From Cohnella baijiui (GTDB taxonomy: Bacteria; Bacillota; Bacilli; Paenibacillales; Paenibacillaceae): a DNA stretch of 53,733 bases. This document shows, in pieces, positions 29,336 through 38,900 of this stretch. How positions within the stretch are numbered: the first letter of the stretch is position 1; each line of letters begins with the position of its first letter. Location of the stretch: assembly GCF_020731285.1 (NCBI RefSeq), contig NZ_JAJFOW010000043.1:1-53733 (forward strand), read 5' to 3'. The notes under the pieces are model-generated. The model was not told where the DNA came from, did no database searches, and saw only the letters and a list, made by a program, of their open reading frames with translations. The translations under genes and the position numbers were made by a program.

Positions 29336-29719
29336 TCGGTGGCCCAAAAACGATTTTCCTCTGTCGGACGCGAATGGGCGACTCCGTTGCTCGCCTTCAG
29401 TATGCGCAATCTTCTCCTGATTATGGGTCGTTTGCTTCGGGTTTGCGTTTTCGCCATGATTCGCTATTATACGACTTTTTGCCGGGAAGGCAAGTTTTGC
29501 GGCCATGCCCCGAATGGCAAAAGGCAGCGGGCCTCGGCCGACTGCCTTCTTTCTGATCAATGGCACCTTCGATCGGCTGCGTGCGGGCGATTTCCGACAT
29601 GCCTAGGAGGAAGATCCTGAAAAGCCCCCATCCGGGGATTAACCGGAAATCCAGCTCATAACCGAAATCGGTGCTTGTCCAGAGGAATGGATGGGAGTGC
29701 GTATAAGCGGGCGAAAATG

Positions 29720-29905
29720 CTTACGGTTGTGAGCGACGCTATTTAGGTAAAAATGGGGTTTGCAAAATGTAACGGTTACCAGCAGGCCTATTTCCCGTTT
29801 TTTCGTAGGCAGAGGGGCTGTTTCGTCCAAATAAGCGCGCATGCAACCGTTAGAAAAGAAACCTCCGTTTTTGGGGCCGATTAAGCGCTAGGACAACCGT
29901 TACGT
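29720..29905. repeat. ~50-bp repeat with inverted copies (AACGGTT core)
   Basis: Cores TACGGTTG (29722) and GTAACGGTTAC (29770) in one orientation are followed by GCAACCGTTAG (29843) and ACAACCGTTACG (29893) in the other, 49-50 bp apart within each pair. The 775-bp gap 29247-30021 otherwise holds the oppA promoter and a hairpin at about 29518-29553 (AAAGGCAG/CTGCCTT); no gene is supported. Confidence 0.6.
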
Positions 29906-30021
29906 AGCCATGTTCCAAACCGATCGCTCGTTCGAGGCTAACCCGTTAGTCAAGCGCCGAATTCAGGTCGAGCCGGAAATTCTCCAGCTTGAACGGACGA
30001 GATGACTCCATGACCGCGCTG

Positions 30022-31635
30022 TTATGCATTGATGCCATCCTTGTATGCGCGCCCGTCTTCGCCCGGCAGCAAAAGCTCTACGGTCGTCCCTTTGCCTACT
30101 TCGCTGCGGACCGCGAGTCGGCCCTGATGGGTGTCCAAGATCTGCCGGACGATCATAAAGCCGAGGCCGTTGCCGTTCGGCCTGGTCGTGCGAAACGGCT
30201 CGCCGAGCCGCTGCAGCGCCTCCGCCGTCATCCCTTCGCCGTCGTCCGCGATTCGGATGCGCTGGCAGCCGTCCGCCTCGTCCGCGACGATCGCGATCTC
30301 GCCGCCCGCGGGCAGCGCCTCCATCGCGTTCATGAGCAGATTGAGGATCGCTTGCTTGATCTGGTTGCGGTCGCAGCGGATCGTCATGTCGCGAACGAGC
30401 TCCCGCCGGATGACGATCCCGTTCATAGCCGCCTGGATCTCGAAGATGCTGAGCACCTCCTGCAGGATCGGCAAACAACGCTCTTCGCGGAAACGCGCGG
30501 CCTGCGGCTTGCCGAGAAGCATAAACTCGCCCACGATCAAGTTCATCCGCTCCAGCTCCGACATGATCAGCTCGTAGTGCCGCGGCGGATGGGCATCCCG
30601 CCCGGCCAACTGGAGCATGCCCTTGACGATCGTGAGCGGATTGCGGATCTCGTGCGCGATGCCGACCGCCACCTGGCCGGCGAACACCAGCTTCTCCGTG
30701 TTGCGAAGCAGCTCCTCCGTCGACTTCATTTCCGTGATGTCGCGCAGGCTGCCGACGACGCGCGCGAGCACGCCCCCCTTGTCGTAGATCGGGATCGCAT
30801 CCAGCAGGTAGTGCCGCAGCGCGCCGCGGACCGTCAGAGCGAGCTCCGCGCCAACGCACGCCTCGCGCCCTTCGACGACCTGCCGGAATCGCGGTCCGAT
30901 CTCCCGCAGCCCGAATACGCTGTCTCCGGGCTGCGCGCCCGCGGACCCGGCTTCCGGAGCGAGCACCTCCCGGATGCGGGCGTTCATCTCTACGATGACG
31001 CCGGCCGCGTCCGCGACGAGGACGCCGTAATGCTTCGTCTCGAGCAGCGCTTGGTATAGGATCTGCAGCTGGGTGTTCTGCCGGCGCAGCCGCAGCTCCC
31101 GCTCCACCGAATCGGTCATCGTGCAGAGCAGCGCGAGCAGGTGCGGGTGTGCGACGGAAACGTCCGTCATGAAGGCGAGCGTGCTGCGGATGCGGCCGGT
31201 CCGCTCGTCGAAGATCGGCGCGGCGTAGCAGGCGACGCGATGCAGCGCGCGGTGGTAGTGATCCTCCCCGCTCAACCGGACCGGCTGCCCGAGACGCAAG
31301 CAAAGCGTAAGCGCGTTGACGCCCATCTCTTCGTCGAAGCGCACGCCCTCCGCGATGCCCAGCGTCTTCACCGTCTCGATGATCGACCCATCCCCCTTGA
31401 AGGCCAGCACGTGTCCTTCGCCATCCGAGATGAGGATGGCGATCGGATCGCCGGGCACCAAGGAGAGGAAGCGTTCCGAAAAGAAGGCGATCACCTCGAG
31501 CAGCTCCTCATATTCCTTCAGTCGATCTTTCAGCTTTTTCCCTGTCAGCGCCTCCCGGAACGCGGGGAGCCGATCGGGATCCATGCCCCGCAGCGCGCTT
31601 TCGCGATGCATCCGGGCTATCGTCGTCTCGATCAT
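30022..31635 (-). CDS. Orphan PAS sensor histidine kinase, sporulation-kinase type
   Basis: 537 residues, no membrane segment, so cytosolic. The N-terminal region to about 190 resembles the GAF-type domain of AcoR/DhaR regulators (GVNALTLCLRLGQPVRL, ACYAAPIFDERTGRI). A PAS domain follows (from about 205, YGVLVADAAGVIVEMN), then HisKA with phospho-acceptor H328 in GIAHEIRNPLTIVKG, then HATPase_c with N-box NQIKQAILNLLMNAMEA, G1 DDGEGM and G2 NGNGLGF. The core resembles KinA-E/phosphorelay kinases. No response regulator gene is adjacent; a Spo0E-like phosphatase gene lies immediately upstream, which suggests a role in the Spo0 phosphorelay. The ribosome site is weak. Confidence 0.92.
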   Translation of the reverse strand: MIETTIARMHRESALRGMDPDRLPAFREALTGKKLKDRLKEYEELLEVIAFFSERFLSLVPGDPIAILISDGEGHVLAFKGDGSIIETVKTLGIAEGVRFDEEMGVNALTLCLRLGQPVRLSGEDHYHRALHRVACYAAPIFDERTGRIRSTLAFMTDVSVAHPHLLALLCTMTDSVERELRLRRQNTQLQILYQALLETKHYGVLVADAAGVIVEMNARIREVLAPEAGSAGAQPGDSVFGLREIGPRFRQVVEGREACVGAELALTVRGALRHYLLDAIPIYDKGGVLARVVGSLRDITEMKSTEELLRNTEKLVFAGQVAVGIAHEIRNPLTIVKGMLQLAGRDAHPPRHYELIMSELERMNLIVGEFMLLGKPQAARFREERCLPILQEVLSIFEIQAAMNGIVIRRELVRDMTIRCDRNQIKQAILNLLMNAMEALPAGGEIAIVADEADGCQRIRIADDGEGMTAEALQRLGEPFRTTRPNGNGLGFMIVRQILDTHQGRLAVRSEVGKGTTVELLLPGEDGRAYKDGINA

Positions 31636-31762
31636 CTCAGTACCGTTTTACCCTTTCGTCGTGAAAACAAGCTCCTCTATCATTCGCCTCCTGTGGCCGA
31701 CTCTCCTTCCTCTAGGACAAAAGGAATTTCCCGCACGGGCCTTTTTACCCAGAAGGACCGAA

Positions 31763-31783
31763 GGTCGGCCTACTTGGCCGACC
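31763..31783. terminator. Hairpin over the stop codon of the Spo0E-like gene
   Basis: GGTCGGCC pairs perfectly with GGCCGACC around TACTT. The stop codon of the Spo0E-like gene is in the loop. The T-run is poor, so this may be an attenuator or mRNA-stabilising stem between it and the kinase gene. Confidence 0.5.
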
Positions 31784-32141
31784 CCCGTTTTCGGTAAAAC
31801 AGGTTGATGAGCTCGTCCAGTTCCATCGAGTAGCGCAAGCACCCCCCGTCGGACAGTCCGTGCCTGTCGGCATGCAGATTAAGCTGCTGGCGCTTGGCCT
31901 GTATCGCCCGCTTGAGCTCGGAGAGCTTGTCGGCCGCTGCCCGCCCCCCGGTTCCGGAACGCAGTCGCCCGAGCCGATCCACCCATAGGCGGCCGGCGGA
32001 CCGCGGCAGCGGCGCGTCCGGCGCGGCCCGCCCCGTCAACGAGGCGAATCGGCTGTCGGGGGATGAGGCTTCGTGGAGATCGAGGCGGCCATCCATCCAT
32101 TCGGCAACGTCGGGGGTGAGACCCCGTCTGCGTAATAGCAT
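31770..32141 (-). CDS. Spo0E-like aspartyl-phosphate phosphatase with long N-terminus
   Basis: 123 residues. The last 45 (from LKRAIQAKRQQLN) match the Spo0E family, two short helices with the signature SMELDELI near residue 106; the family removes phosphate from Spo0A~P and so delays sporulation. Members are usually 45-85 residues; here about 75 extra Arg/Ala/Asp-rich residues come first. The start at 32141 has AAGGAG 10 bases upstream. Because the added part is GC-rich, an internal non-ATG start cannot be excluded. It stands upstream of a sporulation-type kinase on the same strand. Confidence 0.8.
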   Translation of the reverse strand: MLLRRRGLTPDVAEWMDGRLDLHEASSPDSRFASLTGRAAPDAPLPRSAGRLWVDRLGRLRSGTGGRAAADKLSELKRAIQAKRQQLNLHADRHGLSDGGCLRYSMELDELINLFYRKRGSAK

Positions 32142-32351
32142 GCGATATCCGCTCCTTCGTCTCGTAGTGTGCGGCGAGGAACGAGCTGGAATATCGGGGC
32201 GGATGCCCCGGAGGCGGCTGCGGCCATTGATCGGCAGCCTGGCGGTGACGGCGCTCGAAGAGGCGGACGAGCATACGGGGCGGCACCAGCTGGCAAGCCG
32301 CCGCGGCCAGGAGTCCTCCGTGCGTCGCCGGCGAGCCGCTCGCCGGCCCCG

Positions 32352-32879
32352 TCAGTCCGCTCCGCCGGCCGCCTCGGTCTCGCCCCCAGGATGCGGGGCG
32401 GCGCCGAATCGGGACCGGATCGCGGGCGAAAGGCGCATATCGTCCTCCCAATCGTCCGACGGGACCGAGCGGAGCATGGCGCGCAGCCTGTCTTGCTCAA
32501 GATCTGGGCTGGCGACGAACTCGTCTGTCTGGGTCGAAGTCGGGGAGCGGGATCGAGGATGCAGGGCAACGCGAGGCAGGAGGGGAAGCGAGTAGTCGAG
32601 GTCGGCCGTTGTCCGCTCCCGCGACACTCCCGGCCACGCGCCGCAGGCGGCTCGCGAAGGCGGCGCTTCGGGTGTCGGATGACCGCCGCCGGGCTGCGGC
32701 GATTTGCCCGTCGGCGAGGAGAGCGGGTCCGGCGACGGCGTCCGCACGCACGGCTCGTCCAGGCTCTGGGCCGATGCGCGCTGCCGAAGCGCGAACGATA
32801 GCGCAAAGCTCAGCGAGAGAGCCCATCCTACGCGCCGCGCGAGCGTTCCCGCCAACTTCCCGGCAATTCTCTGCTTCAA
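32352..32879 (-). CDS. Possible secreted Ser/Pro-rich protein, TTG start
   Basis: No family recognised. A TTG at 32879 has AAGGAGG 8 bases upstream and begins a good Sec signal peptide (KQRIAGKLAGTLARR, hydrophobic WALSLSFALSFALR, then RASAQS). The mature part of about 140 residues is rich in Pro, Ser, Arg and Asp (DEPCVRTPSPDPLSSP, ENDED by acidic SVPSDDWEDDMRLSPAIRSR). It could be a small exported protein of the sporulating cell or biofilm. Overlapping frames exist on the same strand, so this is only moderately sure. The 210 bp between it and the Spo0E-like gene hold nothing recognisable. Confidence 0.5.
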   Translation of the reverse strand: MKQRIAGKLAGTLARRVGWALSLSFALSFALRQRASAQSLDEPCVRTPSPDPLSSPTGKSPQPGGGHPTPEAPPSRAACGAWPGVSRERTTADLDYSLPLLPRVALHPRSRSPTSTQTDEFVASPDLEQDRLRAMLRSVPSDDWEDDMRLSPAIRSRFGAAPHPGGETEAAGGAD

Positions 32880-33050
32880 GCCGCATGCCTCCTTCCCGGC
32901 CAGATAGACGGTAAACGAATGAGAAACGAGGATGCCAGGTCCTTGTATCCATGTATGACATGCCCCGCGCGTCGAAAGTTGCAAACATTCTGTTAAATTT
33001 TAAATAAAACCTCGAATCCCAATACAGCCGGCTTGCAAGAGGACTCCGTA

Positions 33051-33407
33051 TTATTTCACGCCATGCGAGCTGTAGGCGTCCGAGTACCGGCTCGGTTCTT
33101 CCTTCCGCCACACGTCGGCATACTCGGCACGGCGTTTGAACAGCGCCAGCGCGTAAGCGCACGAAGGAATGATTTTCCTCCCTTTGTCCCGCGCCTCTTC
33201 CACGACGATGTCCAACAATTCCTTGGCCATGCCCGTTCCGCGGTACCGGGGATCCAGAAAAATGTGGTCGATGATCCAGGTGTCCGCATCCGCCATCCGA
33301 TAGGAAATCTCGCCGACCTGCCCGGTACGGTCCCGCAGCATGTAGCCGTTGCCCTGCTTTTGCACTTCGACCTCCCGCGCCGGCTCGGACGCTTTCGATT
33401 CGCTCAT
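33051..33407 (-). CDS. GNAT acetyltransferase, YidJ-like (GNAT_acetyltr_3)
   Basis: 118 residues. It has the compact form of the family with acetyl-CoA loop DPRYRGTGMAKELLD and the C-terminal KIIPSCAYALALF motif (Cys in this position is characteristic). The start at 33407 has AAGGAGG 10 bases upstream. It probably acetylates a small amine or protein terminus in the cytosol; the substrate is unknown. It is transcribed away from the divergent stress-protein gene. Confidence 0.85.
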   Translation of the reverse strand: MSESKASEPAREVEVQKQGNGYMLRDRTGQVGEISYRMADADTWIIDHIFLDPRYRGTGMAKELLDIVVEEARDKGRKIIPSCAYALALFKRRAEYADVWRKEEPSRYSDAYSSHGVK

Positions 33408-33506
33408 CTGTGACGCACCTCCTTTTCTCGGATCGCCTGCTGTCCTATTATTTACCCGATCCGGATGAATCCGAGACGGCGGGACGCAGGTCCGAAGGCG
33501 CGTGCG

Positions 33507-33531
33507 GTTGATCCCGGCCGCAAGAGGGTAA
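33507..33531 (+). promoter_or_regulatory. SigB-like promoter of the stress-protein gene
   Basis: GTTGAT (33507-33512), a 13-bp spacer and GGGTAA (33526-33531) are close to the sigma-B consensus GTTTAA-N12-14-GGGTAT. It lies 50 bp upstream of a YflT-family gene, a family known as sigma-B-controlled in B. subtilis. No sigB gene is in the window. Confidence 0.55.
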
Positions 33532-33581
33532 GAATCGAATAGAGCCAGCATTGACCATTCCATCTACGGGAGGGAACCAAC

Positions 33582-34124
33582 ATGGCGAAACATCGGAAAA
33601 TCGTAGGCGTGTTCACCACGGAGGAGGAAGCGATCAGCGCGATCGAAGGGCTGAAAAGGCAAGGCTATGCCTCCGACGACATCTCTATCGTGAGTAAAAA
33701 CAGGGACGACCTGCACGACATGATGAACGAAACGGGGACCAAAGCGCCCCAAGGCGCCACCGCGGGCGCCGCGACTGGCGGCATCGTAGGCGGGGCCACC
33801 GGCCTGCTTGCCAGTCTCGGCCTGCTCGCCATTCCGGGCATCGGCCCGATCCTCGCGGCGGGGCCGATCGCGGCGACGCTGACGGGTCTCGCGGTCGGCG
33901 CCGGAACGGGCGGCATCGTAGGCGGGCTCATCGGCATGGGGATCCCCGAGGACGAAGCCAAGGAATACGAAGCTTACGTCCGGGACGGCCGTATTCTCGT
34001 GCTGGTCGATTCTCGCGCGGCGCACGACACGGCTTACGATGCGCGCGCGAACCGCGATCGCGGCGTATACGACACCTTCCGCGAAAACCAATCGTTGAAC
34101 GCGAACTACTACGATCGGGTCTGA
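33582..34124 (+). CDS. General stress protein, YflT family
   Basis: 180 residues. The N-terminal YflT domain (KIVGVFTTEEEAISAIEGLK...YASDDISIVSK) is followed by two Gly/Ala-rich hydrophobic segments with GIVGG and GIGPILAAGP repeats (about residues 60-125), which resemble membrane-inserting glycine-zipper helices. A soluble tail follows. The family is induced by heat, salt and other stress; its molecular role is not known. The ribosome site is GGGAGG, and a SigB-like promoter and a hairpin terminator are present. Single gene. Confidence 0.9.
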   Translation: MAKHRKIVGVFTTEEEAISAIEGLKRQGYASDDISIVSKNRDDLHDMMNETGTKAPQGATAGAATGGIVGGATGLLASLGLLAIPGIGPILAAGPIAATLTGLAVGAGTGGIVGGLIGMGIPEDEAKEYEAYVRDGRILVLVDSRAAHDTAYDARANRDRGVYDTFRENQSLNANYYDRV

Positions 34125-34125
34125 C

Positions 34126-34158
34126 TGCCTGCTGTCCATCAGCTCCGGACAGTAGGCA
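34126..34158 (+). terminator. Hairpin after the stress-protein gene
   Basis: TGCCTGCTGTCC pairs with GGACAGTAGGCA (one mismatch) around a 9-base loop, starting 2 bp after the stop codon. There is no strong T-run, so termination may also use a later hairpin ending in GTGGCTTTTTGG near 34200. Confidence 0.6.
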
Positions 34159-34323
34159 TATACAAGCCATCGAATGCGCCGCAGGCAGGCGCCTTCGGTG
34201 GCTTTTTGGCGTTGGGGGTCTTGGTATCCGTCGATTCCCTGACCACGCCATCCGCCGGAGATGATATAATAATAGGATTCAAACCCCGGACGGCAATCCC
34301 GCTCCGGATCGGATGGTGGAATC

Positions 34324-35958
34324 ATGCAACCGACCTATGTCATGGACGATACGCAATGGCAGCGGCTTGTGCAGGAGGCTGCCGGGACGTTTAACGATCT
34401 GACCCTCAAGCGGGGCTTCCAATATTACAAGCAGGAGCGCGTCCAGCGGCTGCGCGCCGCGGGGCCGGACGAGATCTCGGGGATCGTCGCGGACGAGGAA
34501 CCCCGTCTCGTCGAGCTGAAGCTGGCGCGCCTCGCGGACAGCCGGTGCAGCTGCCCGCAGGAGCGCGGCTGCAAGCATCTCGCCGCGGCGCTCATGGCGT
34601 ATGCCGAGCGGCAGGGCCGGCCGGTGAACGCGCTCGCGAACGCCGGCACCGCGCCGGCTGCGACGCGCACCGCAGCGCCTGCCGGAGGCAAGGCTTCGGT
34701 CGGCCTCAGGGAGGAGGCCGCGCGCATCCCCGGGCTGACGGCGGCGGAATGGCGCGGCCTGTTCGCGCGCTGCGTCGCGCCCCTCGCGCAGGAGACCCGC
34801 AACGTCCAGTACGCGAAGGAAGCGCTGGCGGCAATCGACCGGCTGGCGCCCCCGCTCTCCCCCGCGACCGCGCGCTTCTACGCTCTCCATGCGCTCCTGT
34901 TCGTGCTGGAGGAGGTATTGAATCCGCCGCGGCAGACCTTTTGGCAGCAGCCCGTCTCTTCCTTCGGCTACCATACGCACCTGGCCGTCTCCGAGCTGCA
35001 CGAAGCGATCGCGGCCAGCCTCGGCGACGGGCCCGACCTCGCAGGCGAGTCGGACCAGCGGGAGCGGCTCGCCGAGACGATCGCCTACCTGCGCGAACGG
35101 ATGCTCGGCGATGCGGCCGACCAGGCCGATTATTTCGACTTTTACGACCGCCTCTGGCGGCACTGGGTCCGGCCGAATCTGACGCCGGGTGAAGCCGCGC
35201 CGTACGAAGCGGAGATTCGCCTCCTTCAGGACGCGGAAGCCGGCGAGAATGACGGCCCCGCGCGGGCCAAGCTTTCGCGCCGGACGCGTCTGCTCGCCGA
35301 GTGTCTCATGCGCTATGCCCTGAAGGACGACGAGGCGGCCTGGGCGCTGCTCCGCCAGGCCGATCAGCTCAAGATCGCGCTGTCCGCGGCCGACGCCTAC
35401 CGTTTCCTGTCCGACCTCGCGGAATCGGAGGATGGGCCGCGATTGCTCGCCTGGCTCGAGGCAACCGCTCCCTTGCTCGGCCATTATCAAAACCGCAACC
35501 AGCTGGGTGCTTATGCCGCCTACTGGGAGCAGGCCGCCCGCCGGCTGCCCGAGGCCGAGCCGCGGATGTGGGAGGCGCTCGTCCGGATGCTGCCTTATTC
35601 CGGCGACATCTACGAGGAGAAGCTTCGGGAACGCGGCGAATGGCATCGGTGGATCGATTACCAGATCAGCGCGGGACGCGATCCACTCGACTTCCGCGCA
35701 CCCGAGCTTCAGCCGCTGGAGAAGGAGGCGCCCGAGGCGCTGCTTCCTTTTTACCACCATGCGGTGGAGCGCTACGTGGCGGAGAAAAACAGAAGCAGCT
35801 ACAAGTCGGCGACCCGACTCCTCAAGCGGCTTGCGAAGCTGTACAAGAAGACGAAGCGAGAGCCGCGGTGGGAACGGTTCTTCGAGGCTTTCTCGGCACG
35901 CCATAGCCGGCTGCGCGCGCTGCAGGAAGAGCTGCGGAAAGGAAAGCTGATTCCATGA
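34324..35958 (+). CDS. ywqB: SWIM zinc-finger protein (YwqB-like)
   Basis: 544 residues. The SWIM motif C75-S-C77...C83-K-H85 (CSCPQERGCKHLAAAL) binds zinc in the family; the rest is long, helical and charged, with no other domain recognised. SWIM proteins often assist nucleic-acid or protein binding. The gene overlaps the SNF2 helicase gene by four bases (ATGA), the pairing found as ywqB-ywqA in B. subtilis, so the two probably act as one complex. The ribosome site is GGTGG; a TATAAT lies at 34265-34270 but without a good -35. Confidence 0.9.
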   Translation: MQPTYVMDDTQWQRLVQEAAGTFNDLTLKRGFQYYKQERVQRLRAAGPDEISGIVADEEPRLVELKLARLADSRCSCPQERGCKHLAAALMAYAERQGRPVNALANAGTAPAATRTAAPAGGKASVGLREEAARIPGLTAAEWRGLFARCVAPLAQETRNVQYAKEALAAIDRLAPPLSPATARFYALHALLFVLEEVLNPPRQTFWQQPVSSFGYHTHLAVSELHEAIAASLGDGPDLAGESDQRERLAETIAYLRERMLGDAADQADYFDFYDRLWRHWVRPNLTPGEAAPYEAEIRLLQDAEAGENDGPARAKLSRRTRLLAECLMRYALKDDEAAWALLRQADQLKIALSAADAYRFLSDLAESEDGPRLLAWLEATAPLLGHYQNRNQLGAYAAYWEQAARRLPEAEPRMWEALVRMLPYSGDIYEEKLRERGEWHRWIDYQISAGRDPLDFRAPELQPLEKEAPEALLPFYHHAVERYVAEKNRSSYKSATRLLKRLAKLYKKTKREPRWERFFEAFSARHSRLRALQEELRKGKLIP

Positions 35959-38900
35959 CGACGCATCTCGATACGATTCATATCCAGATCAGCCTGACCG
36001 AGCACGGCGACGCCGTCATTCTCGGGACGATGGACGGCTACCGCTACGTGTCCGGGACCTTCGTCAAGCAGCGGCTGTTCGCCTGGCACGAGCCGTCCTT
36101 CTACGGCACCGAGCTGGAAGTACAGACCGTGAAGGAAGACATGGACGTCGTCATCCTGCCTGCAGAGATGGTCATCCCCTTCTTCGCGGAACCGCAGCTG
36201 CTCCGCCACATCGACTGGGCGTGGACCGGCGACAACGCACGCCTCCTGATCCGTCTTGCGCCGCTGCTGGCGGCATCCCTCGAGGCGAGGCGGTACGCGC
36301 CGAGCTACGCCGCCTTCCGGGAAGGCTCGCTCCGCTGGGACTGGGAGGACGAAGCTGTGGACGAGGCGCTCGCGACGACGGGCCGCGAGACGCGTCTGAC
36401 GGACGGCGGCCCATTGCCGGAACCGGAAGAGGAAGAGGAAGAGACTCGGCGGGACTTTCGGAGCGGCCTGGCCGCCGCTTTCTCCGCCGCCGTCTCGGAG
36501 CGTTACTTCAGTACCGAGGCCGAGGCGGCCGATCTGCGCCGGGAATATCCGCTGCTGTTCGCCCGGGATCCGTCCGCCTTCGCAGGCATGGACGCGGAGG
36601 CCTGGCTCGTCGCGGTCGGCTGGAAGGCCGATGCGGCGCCGTTCCGCCCGCTGCTCCAATTGCTGGAGCCGGAGGAGGAGCTGCCCGAGTGGCGGCTACG
36701 GCTCGTACTGCAGGACAAGCGCGATCCCGCCGCGGTCTTCGCCGCCCGGCTGGGCGCGGGCGGCGAAGCCTCCGGCGCGTGGCCGGAAGCTTGGACGGCG
36801 CAGGTGCGCCAGCGCGCCGGAAGCTGGCTCGACCGGCTGCGCGCGAGCCTGCCCGCCGAGCATCTCGGCAGCGGCGGCGACGTGCTCGGCGAGCCGCTCG
36901 ACGACGGGGCGGCGTGGCGCTTTTTGACCGTGGACAGCCGACGCCTGCTCGAGGGCGGATGGCAGGTGCTGCTGCCCGCCTGGTGGGAAGCCGCCAGCCG
37001 CAAAAAGCCCCGCCTGCGCGCCAAGCTTCGGGAGACCGACGGCGAAGGCGCCAAGAAAGGCGCCGGTCGTCCGTCGCTGTTCGGCCTCGACGCGATCATC
37101 GACTTCGACTGGCGCATCGCCATCGGCGATGCCGACCTCACCGAGGCTGAATTCGCGGAGCTGGTCGCCCGGGGCGAGCGCCTCGTCAAGTTCCGCGGGC
37201 AATGGATCCCGCTCGATCCGGCGCTGCTTGCGCAAATCCGCCGTGCCATGGAGGGTATGGACAAATCCCGCGGCCTGTCCTTTCAGGACGTGCTGCAGCT
37301 GCATCTGCTTGCGAACCGGGGCGCCTGGGCCGCTGCCAAAAACGGCGAAGCGGCGCCCGAGGAGGCGCCGGAGGACGAGTCTGGGGCCACGCGCGTCGCG
37401 ATCGAGGTCGAGCTGAACGCCCACCTCTCCCGCGTCGTCGACCAGCTCGTCCAGCAGGCCGAATGGCCCAAGCTCCCGGCGCCGGCCGGCTTGCGGGCGG
37501 AGCTGCGCGCCTACCAGCGCGACGGTTACTCCTGGCTCGCCTTTCTGCGGACATTTGGGCTCGGGGCCTGCCTGGCCGACGACATGGGCCTCGGCAAAAC
37601 CGTGCAGCTCATCTCCTACCTGCTGCACATCCAGGAGAGCGGCTCCCCGGCTGCCCGGGTCCCCTCCCTCGTCATCTGCCCCACCTCGGTGCTGGGCAAC
37701 TGGCAGAAGGAGCTGGCCCGCTTCGCCCCGTCGCTGCGGGTTACGCTCCACTACGGTCCGCGGCGGGCGGGCGGCGAGGCGTTCGCCGCCGCGATCGGAG
37801 AAGCGGACGTCGTGCTCACCACCTACGCGACCGCGGCGCTGGATCAAGAGACGCTGCAGGCTTATACCTGGACGACCGTCTGCCTGGACGAAGCGCAAAA
37901 CATCAAGAACGCGCAGACCAAGCAGTCCGCCGCCGTCCGGGCGATTCCGGCCCGCCACCGGGTCGCCCTCACCGGCACGCCGATCGAGAACCGGTTAGCC
38001 GAGCTTTGGTCCATCTACGACTTCATGAACCCCGGCTACCTGGGCTCGCCCCGCGCGTTTCAGGAGCGCTTCGCGACCGCCGTTGAACGGGAGCGCGATG
38101 AGCGCCGGACGGCGGATCTGCAGCAGCTCGTGAAGCCGTTCATGCTTCGCCGCAAAAAGAAGGACCCGGCCATTCAGCTCGACCTGCCGGACAAGAACGA
38201 AATGAAAGTATACATCCACCTGACCCCCGAGCAGGCTTCGCTCTACGACCAGACGGTGAACGAGCTGATGGATCGCATCCGCAAGCTGCAGGGCATCGAG
38301 CGCAAAGGCGCCATCCTGGGCGCGCTCACCCGGCTCAAGCAGCTGTGCGATCATCCGCTGCTCTCGACGAAGGAGCCGCTCCCCGCGGCCGACGACGGCC
38401 AAGGGCTCGATGCCGATATGCTGATCGGCCGGTCCGCCAAGTTCGAGCGCTTGATGGCGATGGTGCGGGAACTGCGGGACGAGGGGGACCGCTGCCTTAT
38501 TTTCACCCAGTACGTCGGCATGGGCGAGATGCTGCAGGCGGTGCTTCAGCAGGAGCTCGGCGAGCCGGTACTCTACTTGAACGGAAGCACGTCCAAGACC
38601 GCCCGGGATCGCATGATCGAGCGGTTCCAGTCGCGGACGCTGCCGCCCGAGGAGCAGCCGAACGTCTTCATCCTCTCGCTCAAAGCCGGCGGCGTCGGAT
38701 TAAACCTGACCGCGGCCAACCACGTCTTTCATTTCGATCGCTGGTGGAATCCGGCCGTCGAGAATCAGGCCACGGACCGCGCCTTCCGGATGGGACAGAC
38801 CCGGGACGTGCAGGTGCACAAGTTCATTTCCCTCGGCACGCTCGAAGAGAAGATCGACGAGATGCTGGAGGACAAGCAAGCGCTAAGCGACAATGTCATC

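Noticed and set aside
31879..33162. Overlapping minus-strand frames of 190-256 residues around the Spo0E-like gene
   Set aside because: They overlap each other and the Spo0E-like gene, have no ribosome sites and show Arg/Pro-rich composition; only the frames at 31770-32141 and 32352-32879 have support.
36221..37150. Long open frames in the alternative phase of the SNF2 gene
   Set aside because: Arg/Gly/Ala-rich translations typical of shadow frames in GC-rich DNA; the SNF2 frame has all motifs.
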